A stretch of DNA of 40,185 nt from a virus, in IMG/VR virus record IMGVR_UViG_3300018432_000025, positions 1 through 40,185 of that record, one strand, 5' to 3'. A program made the position numbers and the translations under genes. The notes under the pieces are model-generated. The model was not told the DNA's origin and made no database searches. It was given only the letters and a program-made list of their open reading frames with translations. This document shows positions 15,157 to 22,009 of this stretch, in pieces. Within the stretch, counting starts at the first letter, position 1. Every line of letters begins with the position of its first letter.

Positions 15157-15184
15157 AGCCCCCCTGGCCGTCGCCAGGAGGGCT
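15157..15184 (-). terminator. Rho-independent terminator upstream of the SHD1 gene
   Basis: Twelve-base arms with one mismatch (AGCCCCCCTGGC and GCCAGGAGGGCT) and a four-base loop, followed on the minus strand by TTTTT. The flanking GCGCATGAAAA is the same as beside the terminator at 14182, so the SHD1 gene sits between two related elements in the same orientation. Confidence 0.8.
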
Positions 15185-15299
15185 GAAAGTCAGCCTCCGT
15201 AGATTTGCACATCCGATCAACACCGAAGGGTCCAGAGCTGATACAGAAGGCCGACTTCTATTGTGACACGGCCCGGGCGCCGTGCAAGCATTCGCGGCA

Positions 15300-15330
15300 A
15301 CCAGCGTAGTACGGCCTGTACTACGCTGGT
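15300..15330. promoter_or_regulatory. Perfect 13-bp inverted repeat (operator or terminator)
   Basis: Arms ACCAGCGTAGTAC and GTACTACGCTGGT around the spacer GGCCT. A weak GATTTT follows on the plus strand. No plus-strand gene lies upstream, so an operator or protein-binding site is at least as likely as a terminator. Confidence 0.55.
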
Positions 15331-15452
15331 GATTTTGGCCTCCATCTTTACCTAATTCGTCCGTCTTGACTTTGCAAATCGGCGAATCACAGTGTTGGCT
15401 GGAGGCCCACTAGGCTCGGCACTAAGTGCCGAAATCCCATCTTCTTAGGCAA

Positions 15453-15474
15453 GCTACCCCGCTAGGACTCGAAC
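15453..15474 (-). other. Candidate attP core (tRNA 3'-end-like)
   Basis: Read on the minus strand it gives GTTCGAGT, then CCTAG, then CGGGGTAG, matching the T-loop, 3' half of a T-stem and 3' acceptor strand of a tRNA. The 5' half of the T-stem does not pair (CTTCG instead of CTAGG), so the resemblance stops in the arm, as expected for an attP carrying only the 3' part of a target tRNA. It lies about 200 bases before the integrase. Confidence 0.45.
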
Positions 15475-15680
15475 GAAGGTCAAGAAATGGGGCCGTTGCA
15501 AAGGCCGCAGGAGCTGCTCGATCTACGCGGGATCGGCAAAGTGGGAAAGCGGGCCTCCGGTTCGCCGGGTGAAAGAAAGACACGCCGGCCTGTAAATGTT
15601 ACCAACGCCGCGGAGCGTCGCCGCGGCTCCCGCCGGACTATTTAAGGACTTAGGGCAAGAGCGCCAGTTCGGCACGAAAA

Positions 15681-16634
15681 ATGAGTCACAGCCCAAGCCC
15701 AGGGGCGGGCAAAGGATGGGGCACCTTTGGAACCGAGAGGCAGATGGGCAACCCAATTTCACTCTATGCGCTGATCGATCGCTACGCAGAAAATCATGAG
15801 GAGGGGCTTTCGAAAGGGGCGAAGGATCAGCTTCGTTGGGCCGTGGGGGCCTGGCAGCGGTGGGCGGGCAAGCCCCTGACGACAGACGATTTCCAGCGGG
15901 AGACTTTCAACGGATACGTCGATTGGCTCAAGGAGAACCGGGCCGCCGACACCGTGCGGACTCGCCGCGGCAACCTGCTGACGCTCTGGCGGTTTGCCTT
16001 CGAGGAGGGGCTGACGGACAACGCTCCGCGAAAGATCCGGCGTCTCAAAAAACGCCGGACGATCCCCACGGCCTGGACGCCCGAGGAGGTCGATCACCTG
16101 CTCGAGATGGCCGACCAGGCCACCGGACGATTCGCCACGACGCAGATCCCCAGAGACGTGTTTTGGAGGTCGCTGATCCTCACGGCGTGGGACAGTGCCT
16201 TGCGGCTCGGCGATCTGCTGGCCCTGGAGCGCACTGCGATCGTCGGCGAGAAGATCGTCGTCCGCCAGAGCAAGACGGGCGACGACGTGCTTGTCATGCT
16301 GCGACCGCAGACGCTCGCGGAGATCGAACGCTGCTGCGCGGATCCGCCCCGCCGGCTGATCTGGCCCCTGTGGTGTCGGCGAGATCAGTTTTATGTGGCC
16401 TTTGGACGGCTCGTCTCAGACGCCAAGATTCGGCCTGGCACATTCAAATGGATCCGCCGGGCGAGTATAACTGCGGTCGAACGCCAGCAACGTGGAGCAG
16501 GCACCCAGCACGCCGGCCATCGCACTCGGGCCGTCACCGAGGCGAACTATATCGACCCGCGGCAGCTCGACGAGGATCGTCCGCAGCCCCCGCCGCTCAA
16601 GCGACAAGCACCCGATGAGCCCCCAGCAACTTGA
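15681..16634 (+). CDS. int: Tyrosine integrase of the lysogeny module
   Basis: 317 aa, or 296 aa if it begins at Met22 (position 15744), which has the better ribosome binding site (GAGAGGCAG). The N-terminal core-binding domain covers about 25-110. Catalytic residues are Arg175 (ALRLGDLL), Lys198 (RQSKTGD), Arg259/260 (KWIRRASIT, with Lys256 in the first His position), His280 (AGHRTRA) and Tyr290 (EANYID). It is one of only two plus-strand genes, divergent from the SHD1 gene and convergent with a small HTH gene. A candidate attP lies upstream, so this copy is the most likely true phage integrase. Confidence 0.9.
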   Translation: MSHSPSPGAGKGWGTFGTERQMGNPISLYALIDRYAENHEEGLSKGAKDQLRWAVGAWQRWAGKPLTTDDFQRETFNGYVDWLKENRAADTVRTRRGNLLTLWRFAFEEGLTDNAPRKIRRLKKRRTIPTAWTPEEVDHLLEMADQATGRFATTQIPRDVFWRSLILTAWDSALRLGDLLALERTAIVGEKIVVRQSKTGDDVLVMLRPQTLAEIERCCADPPRRLIWPLWCRRDQFYVAFGRLVSDAKIRPGTFKWIRRASITAVERQQRGAGTQHAGHRTRAVTEANYIDPRQLDEDRPQPPPLKRQAPDEPPAT

Positions 16635-16824
16635 GCAAGCCCTCCACCTGGTGCGTGCCGCCGGCGAGCGGCAAGCAGACGCAACCGCGGCAGTGATCGA
16701 GGATCGCTGCCGCATCGTGGAGTTGTTGGCGGTCCACGCCGGCGCCGGCGTGGACGAGACGGTCTTCACTCGCCTGGTGAATCTGATCGCCAATCCGAGC
16801 CTGGGCGACGGCAGCTCGATCTGA
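16615..16824 (+). CDS. Small helical protein coupled to the integrase
   Basis: 69 aa, start MSPQQLEQALHLV, overlapping the integrase end by 20 bases. Almost all helix. The position suggests a partner or regulator of the integrase, such as a directionality factor, but no HTH is evident and the function is unknown. Confidence 0.55.
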   Translation: MSPQQLEQALHLVRAAGERQADATAAVIEDRCRIVELLAVHAGAGVDETVFTRLVNLIANPSLGDGSSI

Positions 16825-16829
16825 GCGGC

Positions 16830-17084
16830 CTACGCCACGCGCGCGTCTTGCCTGCGGCAGCAAGCGGGGCGACGAGGCCGGGCTAGGCGGAGGCCCGCGA
16901 AGCGGGCGATGGCGTCGAGCGTGCTGCTCCAGTGCTCGGCGGCGGGCTGCTCGAGGAAGCGGCGGGCGCTCCACTCGGAGAGGCCCGTGGCGCGGGCCAG
17001 CGCGGAGCTGCTGACGCCCATTTGCAGCACCGCCTGGCGGAGCTGCTCCGAGAGCGGCGGCGTCGGTCGGTGTGCCTTGCCCAT
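16830..17084 (-). CDS. Small HTH DNA-binding protein (Cro/CI-like)
   Basis: 84 aa from MGKAHRPTPP, with AGGAAG upstream. Residues about 24-46 (VSSSALARATGLSEWSARRFL) form a helix-turn-helix of the XRE or MerR-like shape; the C-terminus is basic. It converges with the integrase operon (5-base gap). An inverted repeat lies 24 bases upstream of the start. Likely a lysogeny regulator; it lacks the C-terminal peptidase domain of a full CI repressor. Confidence 0.7.
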   Translation of the reverse strand: MGKAHRPTPPLSEQLRQAVLQMGVSSSALARATGLSEWSARRFLEQPAAEHWSSTLDAIARFAGLRLARPRRPACCRRQDARVA

Positions 17085-17107
17085 GGTCTCGCTTCCTAGG
17101 TATGAGC

Positions 17108-17128
17108 CTATGACTCGTAGGGTCATAG
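17108..17128. promoter_or_regulatory. Inverted repeat before the HTH gene (candidate operator)
   Basis: CTATGAC, seven-base spacer, GTCATAG: perfect 7-bp arms within the 76-base gap between the HTH gene and the glycosyltransferase stop. Position and symmetry suit autoregulation by the HTH protein. Confidence 0.5.
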
Positions 17129-17160
17129 AGGCCCGCCGCGGTGGTCGCGTTCGCTGAATT

Positions 17161-19755
17161 CTAGGCGGCTCGCTTGGCGTGTCTTTCGGCGAGCGCCGCA
17201 AGCTGGCCCTCGATCTCGGGGCCGCGGACGCCCCAGCCATGCTCGCGCTCGACCCACTCCCGCGCCGCCTGGCTGGCCGCGGCGACGTCGGCCCCGAGCA
17301 GCTCCCGCATCGTGGCGGCCAAGTCCTCGGGCCGCACGTCCCAGGCATCCACGATGCGACCAAACTTCTCGCGGGTGGACGTGGCCGGCAAGAGGCGCCA
17401 GGCGTTGTGCTCTCGCATCGGAGCGGCGTCCGTGGTGATCAGCGGCAGGCCGGCGGCCTGAGCCTCCAGGAGCTGAAGTCCCAGCCCTTCGACCCGCGAC
17501 GGCGCGAGCAGCGCATCGCCCTCGCGGTACAGCTCCGCCGGCGAGCGGGCCGCGCGGACCTCGACGTGCGCCGGCCAGCGGTCGCGGCGGCCAAGCTGCG
17601 AATAGACCAAGAGCGGAATCTCCGGCGCCAGTCGCGCCGCTCGGGCTACGACGAGGGAGCCTTTCCGCTCGTTCACGCCGCCGCGGCCTTCGACGAACAA
17701 GAACCGCTCGAGCTTCTCACGTGTGCGAAAGGGGAATTGCTCCACGTCGATCGGCCAGGGGACCAGCTCCGAGCGATAGCCGCGAGAGAGCAGCAGCTCG
17801 TGCGTGTGCCGCGTGGGCGAGAGGAAGAGATCGACGCTTTTGAGCCAGCCCCCCAGCCCCTCGGGAAGCCACTCGTGATTGGGCACGCAGACGATCGGCA
17901 CGCCGGCCTTCTTGGCCAGGGCGAGCAGATTGGACTTCGTCACCTTGCGCTCGCAAAAGAGCAGCACGTCGATCCTCCGCAGCCACTCCTTGAGCTTTCC
18001 CTCTTCCTGCGGACATTTCGCCGGGCAGACGTGCAGGTCGCAGTCCTCGATCGCGCCGCGGACCGGCAGCGTCGGCAGCGTCGAATGCCCCTTAATGAAC
18101 CAGGTGTCGGCCACGTGGGCGGCCAGGCCGCGGTTCTGATAGCCCAGGCCCGTGGCGGTGTTGTAGCCCACCAGGCCCACGCGCGGACGCTTTCCCTTGG
18201 AGGCCGGAGCCGGCTTGGCTGGTGGGATTTTTGTAGCTACAAGCGGGACGTGGGCAGGGGCGGCCACAAGCCAGCAGTGATGCTCATAGGCCGCTTGGCC
18301 GCGGCGGTAGGCGGGGTGACGGACGATCGTCACGCGATAGCCCAACGAGGCCAGCAGGCGGGAGGCTTCTTCGCGGTAGGCCGCGGCATGGCACTCGACG
18401 ACCAGCTTGGGCCGGCAGCGCTTCAGCGTCTCGACCGCGCCTTGCAGCACGCGGACCTCGGCGCCCTCGGTGTCGATCTTCACAAAATCGACCTCGACCA
18501 GGGCCATCCAATCGAGCGGCAGGGCCGGCACGGAGACCAGCGACTTGGGCTCCGCGAAGCCTTCATGCACGTCGGCGCCCTCGATCGCGGACTGATCATC
18601 GCGCACGCGGAGCGTGACCTCGCCCAGCTCCGACCAGGCCGCCGCTCGGTGAACCTCGACGTTCACCAGCCGCCGCTCGCCGATCGCCGCGGCCATCGCC
18701 TGCACCGGCTCGATGGCGACGACCCGCGCAAACCGCTTGGCGAGCGAGGCGGTCCAGGCGCCGGTGTTCGCGCCGACGTCGATTGCCACGCGGCCTCTCG
18801 CCGGCACGTGCGCGACGAGCCAGGACTCCCAGCTCTCCAGCCCGGCGTCGCTGCGGCGGGTCTTGCCGGGCGGCAGGGGAATGCGAGCGGGCAGCGGCGG
18901 AGATTTGAGATTTGAGATTTGAGATTTGAGATCGGCCAGGAGCGTGCGAGCGTCGAACTGCTCGCCGGGAAAACTTGCGGAGCGGCGCCGGCCGGTGTTC
19001 GAGCCGTGGCCGACGGTGCTCGTGTCGCCGATGTGCTGGGCCAGGCTGGGCGTGTGGTGGTATTGCGGCACGCGGCGGCGGATGCAGTGGTGCGCCACCG
19101 CCGTGTCGATGTGCTTGTGGCCCTTCTTGCTCAGCCGGTGCGCCAGGAATTGCTTGTCGGCGAGCAGGGCGTGCAGAATCGCGGGAGTGAAAACCCAGGC
19201 CAGGGCGCCCATGCCCGAGAGCCGAGGCGCCACGGCGTGGAAGCCGTCGCTCTTCGCGTCGCGACCGCGGGCCGTATAGAGCGAGATCAGGCCGTCCTTG
19301 GGCAGAGGCGAGCGCTCCAGGTACTCGCGCACGCCGCGACAGAAGACCGTGTCGTCCTGGATCAAGAGCAGCCGCTGGGCCGTCGGATGGCGGAGCCACA
19401 GCTCCAGGGCCGCAAGGAGCCAGTTGGCGTAGATCCCGGAGCTGGTGTTGCGGCGGATCGTAGTGAGCTTGAGCCGTTCGATGCGCGGCGGATCGACCGG
19501 GCCATCGGCAAAGAGATAGGCTTCGCGCCAGCCGGCGTCGGCAAGGCTCTGGAGTGTGCGGGCGAGCGTGCCTTGCTTGCGGGGGGCGGTGGTCACGCCC
19601 ACGGCCCAGACCACGCGCGGCGCTCCGGCCGGCCGCGGCGGCCCGGGCGGATCGAGCCGTGCGGCGGGCGAGGTCTTCACCGCGACGTGAGGCGTTTGCT
19701 TGGGGCGCTCGATGACCGGTTCGCCGCGGCGGGCGGCCGTCAGACGCAGTGTCAT
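17161..19755 (-). CDS. Glycosyltransferase / FkbM methyltransferase / GT4 glycosyltransferase fusion
   Basis: 864 aa in three parts. Residues about 45-265 resemble a nucleotide-sugar glycosyltransferase, with LLIQDDTV (DD at 134-135). Residues about 310-500 are an FkbM-type SAM methyltransferase: VAIDVGANTGAW (324-334), VAIEPV and VDFVKIDTEGAEV (422-434). Residues about 525-864 look like a GT4 transferase with the EX7E pair Glu756/Glu764 (SRVEGLGLQLLEAQ). Probably decorates the virion or modifies the host surface. The linker at 276-286 (DLKSQISNLKS) is encoded by the dispersed heptamer repeat, suggesting joining of once-separate genes. It ends the tail operon. Confidence 0.85.
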   Translation of the reverse strand: MTLRLTAARRGEPVIERPKQTPHVAVKTSPAARLDPPGPPRPAGAPRVVWAVGVTTAPRKQGTLARTLQSLADAGWREAYLFADGPVDPPRIERLKLTTIRRNTSSGIYANWLLAALELWLRHPTAQRLLLIQDDTVFCRGVREYLERSPLPKDGLISLYTARGRDAKSDGFHAVAPRLSGMGALAWVFTPAILHALLADKQFLAHRLSKKGHKHIDTAVAHHCIRRRVPQYHHTPSLAQHIGDTSTVGHGSNTGRRRSASFPGEQFDARTLLADLKSQISNLKSPPLPARIPLPPGKTRRSDAGLESWESWLVAHVPARGRVAIDVGANTGAWTASLAKRFARVVAIEPVQAMAAAIGERRLVNVEVHRAAAWSELGEVTLRVRDDQSAIEGADVHEGFAEPKSLVSVPALPLDWMALVEVDFVKIDTEGAEVRVLQGAVETLKRCRPKLVVECHAAAYREEASRLLASLGYRVTIVRHPAYRRGQAAYEHHCWLVAAPAHVPLVATKIPPAKPAPASKGKRPRVGLVGYNTATGLGYQNRGLAAHVADTWFIKGHSTLPTLPVRGAIEDCDLHVCPAKCPQEEGKLKEWLRRIDVLLFCERKVTKSNLLALAKKAGVPIVCVPNHEWLPEGLGGWLKSVDLFLSPTRHTHELLLSRGYRSELVPWPIDVEQFPFRTREKLERFLFVEGRGGVNERKGSLVVARAARLAPEIPLLVYSQLGRRDRWPAHVEVRAARSPAELYREGDALLAPSRVEGLGLQLLEAQAAGLPLITTDAAPMREHNAWRLLPATSTREKFGRIVDAWDVRPEDLAATMRELLGADVAAASQAAREWVEREHGWGVRGPEIEGQLAALAERHAKRAA
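18900..18932. repeat. GAGATTT heptamer array, copy B (inside a gene)
   Basis: Four perfect GAGATTT units plus a partial fifth, translated in frame on the minus strand as DLKSQISNLKS. It lies between two domains of the fusion protein. Confidence 0.95.
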
Positions 19756-19759
19756 GAAA

Positions 19760-20197
19760 TCATCCTACAACCAACGAAAAGCTGCCCGTTAAGCACGCGC
19801 CCACCGGGTCGGTCACGTTGAAGGCGAACTCAAGCCGGAGTGGATTGCACTCCTGGCTCACCCGCTCAAGATCGTGGAGCGTCCCAAAGCAGCCCATTTG
19901 AACCGTGTAGCCGCCGCTGCCGCAGCGGAGTTGGAACGTCAGGTCCCCGATCAGGCAGCTATGGTCGATGCCACCTCCTTGCAGCACTGCGACCCAGGTC
20001 CCGTTGCCGTCCCAGACAAGCTCAAAGGAGCCTGGCAGGCACACCGCCTCCCCAGACTGATCGCTAAGTGTTGCCGTCAATGTTTCGGGAATATCTGGAG
20101 GCGACGATCCGCAGGGGCAGTCGCAGCAGCAGGCCAGAGCCATTGCCAAGCCGCGCTCGCGAAACAGCACTCCGCGGCTTGTGAACGTCAGGGCCAT
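19760..20197 (-). CDS. Cys-rich minor structural protein (hypothetical)
   Basis: 145 aa. Near the N-terminus is ACCCDCPCGSSPP, then a beta-rich region with regularly spaced Cys and motifs ETLTATLSD and LVWDGNGTWVAV. Pattern-wise it resembles small Cys-patterned proteins seen in planctomycete phages (from memory). It lies four bases after the upstream stop, with AGG before the ATG. Probably a tail or accessory virion protein. Confidence 0.6.
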   Translation of the reverse strand: MALTFTSRGVLFRERGLAMALACCCDCPCGSSPPDIPETLTATLSDQSGEAVCLPGSFELVWDGNGTWVAVLQGGGIDHSCLIGDLTFQLRCGSGGYTVQMGCFGTLHDLERVSQECNPLRLEFAFNVTDPVGACLTGSFSLVVG

Positions 20198-20201
20198 GTG
20201 C

Positions 20202-21077
20202 CTATGCGCTCCCGCCGCTGCCGCTGTCTTCGCAGCACTCGCCCTCGATCAGATCGACGGTGACTGGCTCGCAGGCGCAGGGGACCCAGATGTCCACCGC
20301 CTTGCCGTCGACCGAGCAGTCGCCGGCGTCGTAGACGTCGGTCAGCACGTCGTTGACCTTGGTGAATTTGATCAGGTCTTTCCAGGCGTAATCCTCGCCC
20401 TCGAAGGCCACGTCGCAGCCCGCGTCGCTGGTGCTGGCGCTGCCGCTGAGGCTTTCACTGGTGCTGGCGCTGCCGCCGCTCTGGCTCCCGCTTGCACTGC
20501 CGCTCTCGCTGGTCGGGCAGGCCATCTCCAGCTCGAGCGAGCTGGCCTCCTCGTCGCTCAGCCCGTAGACGTAGTGCACGCGGCAGCCGATTTCCATCTT
20601 GCAGCTTTCGTCGCCGCTCTCCGCCGCCGCTTCGCTGCCCCCTTCGCCGCTGCCGCCTTCGCAGTTCGTATTCGAGGCGAAGCGGACGTCGCGATCGTAG
20701 ACCCGCCGCAGCGTGGGCCGCACGTGGACCAGCCAGAGCGTGCCGAAGCGGTCGTGATCGCAGTAGACCCAGGCCCCCTCGCCGACCGCGGCGGAAAGGT
20801 TGCGGACGTCCAGCAGGACCTCGTCGCCGGCCTCGTCCAGGAACGGCTCCAGGTCCTCGCCCTCCAGGTCGAGGCGATAGACCTTGATCTTGCCCCGGCC
20901 CGGCTGGCCGCGGCAGAGGCCGGTGATCGGGCCCTCGACGACCTTGCCGATCACGCCCGTGTAGCTGATCGTCTTGGGAGGCCGGCTGCCGGGTGCGCCG
21001 TTGCGCGACTCGCGCAGCACGAGGCGGACCACCTCCTTGATCTTCTCGATGCTGCGGTCGTCGAAGACGGCGGTCAT
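20202..21077 (-). CDS. Minor tail or tail-associated protein
   Basis: 291 aa. The N-terminal 1-140 region is alpha/beta (VFDDRSIEKIKEVVRLVL, then GKIKVYRLDLEGEDLE), and a Ser/Gly linker separates two Cys-containing parts (SESGSASGSQSGGSAS). The C-terminus is short and acidic. Four-base overlap with the upstream gene and its place after the tape measure suggest a distal tail role. No family recognised. Confidence 0.6.
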   Translation of the reverse strand: MTAVFDDRSIEKIKEVVRLVLRESRNGAPGSRPPKTISYTGVIGKVVEGPITGLCRGQPGRGKIKVYRLDLEGEDLEPFLDEAGDEVLLDVRNLSAAVGEGAWVYCDHDRFGTLWLVHVRPTLRRVYDRDVRFASNTNCEGGSGEGGSEAAAESGDESCKMEIGCRVHYVYGLSDEEASSLELEMACPTSESGSASGSQSGGSASTSESLSGSASTSDAGCDVAFEGEDYAWKDLIKFTKVNDVLTDVYDAGDCSVDGKAVDIWVPCACEPVTVDLIEGECCEDSGSGGSA

Positions 21078-21991
21078 AGGCTGGTGGGGATTCCGAGCGC
21101 GGCGTAGGGAAGCTCGCGGTAGCCGCGGGCCTCGATATAGACCAGCTCCGCGCAGGGACCGAGCGCTTTGCCGGCGCCGTCCAGCGGCGAGGCCTCATTG
21201 AGCGGGTGGCCGCGAGCGTCGGTGATCAGCACGCGCTTGTCCCCCGAGCAATCACTCACGCCGGAGACGCTGATCGAGCCGCTCCCCGAGCCGTCCGTCA
21301 CCAGCTCGTAAAAGCCGCGATCGACCTCGGAGAAGTCCCAGGTCTCCCAGTTGGCGTGCATCTCTAACTCGACCGGATAGTACGGCCCGCAGGAGCCCAA
21401 GAAGGCGCGGCTCCAGGCAATCCGCTGCATCTTCCAGATCCGCTCGGGCAGCCCGAAGAAGGTGTCGCTGTTGACCGCGTCGGCGTATTCCACGAACTGG
21501 GCCAGGCTGATCGAGGCGAAGTTCTTCTTGATCTTGAGCGTGGGGCGGCTGTCGTCCTTCGGCACGTCCACGAAGGGCTGCCGTGAGCTGTTGAGGTAGG
21601 GCCTGCCGTCCTTGTCCTTGATGAAGGGCTTCTGGAACTGGGCGAAGTCGCCGCTGATGTCGGGCGGGATCAAGAGCGGGTCGTCAATCTGCACCTCGTC
21701 GCAGCGCTTCTTGGCCTTGGTGCTGTACTCGACCTCGACGCGGTATTTCTTGCGGGCGCCCTGGTCCTCGACAAACAGGCTGGAAAGGCCGCCGGTGAAA
21801 TACGCGCCGGCGTCCACCTCGTTGCCGAAGCTATAGGAAGTGGTGTAGTCGATGCCCATTGAGAGGGCCACGGAGCGGGGGCCGTCGAGCTTGTCGCTCG
21901 TCAGCACCTGGTGAGTGACCTTGTAGGTGCGATTCCCTTCCGCGTCTTGCTGGAAGTTGGCGTACAGCGGATGGCTGTCGAAGGTGCCCAT
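21074..21991 (-). CDS. Putative distal tail / minor tail protein
   Basis: 305 aa immediately downstream of the tape measure, the usual place for distal tail proteins. Beta-rich (SVALSMGIDYTTSYSFG...KKYRVEVEYSTKAKK), with a Ser/Gly linker at about 235-245. No hallmark motif was recognised, so the role rests on gene order. Confidence 0.6.
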   Translation of the reverse strand: MGTFDSHPLYANFQQDAEGNRTYKVTHQVLTSDKLDGPRSVALSMGIDYTTSYSFGNEVDAGAYFTGGLSSLFVEDQGARKKYRVEVEYSTKAKKRCDEVQIDDPLLIPPDISGDFAQFQKPFIKDKDGRPYLNSSRQPFVDVPKDDSRPTLKIKKNFASISLAQFVEYADAVNSDTFFGLPERIWKMQRIAWSRAFLGSCGPYYPVELEMHANWETWDFSEVDRGFYELVTDGSGSGSISVSGVSDCSGDKRVLITDARGHPLNEASPLDGAGKALGPCAELVYIEARGYRELPYAALGIPTSL

Positions 21992-22009
21992 AGTCGAGAG
22001 TTGCCCCTA

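Larger units (their letters stand above)
15185..15680. other. Intergenic control region before the integrase
   Basis: About 500 bases without a convincing gene. It contains a 13+13-bp palindrome (15300-15330), a 7+7-bp palindrome CGGCACT-A-AGTGCCG (15417-15431) and a tRNA-3'-like segment (15453-15474). No clear sigma70 promoter for the integrase is seen; TTGACT at 15366 lacks a good -10 partner. The layout suits an attachment and regulatory region. Confidence 0.5.

Noticed and set aside
15453-15500. A complete tRNA gene near the integrase
   Set aside because: Only the 3' part matches. The 5' half of the T-stem, the anticodon arm and the 5' acceptor strand are missing.
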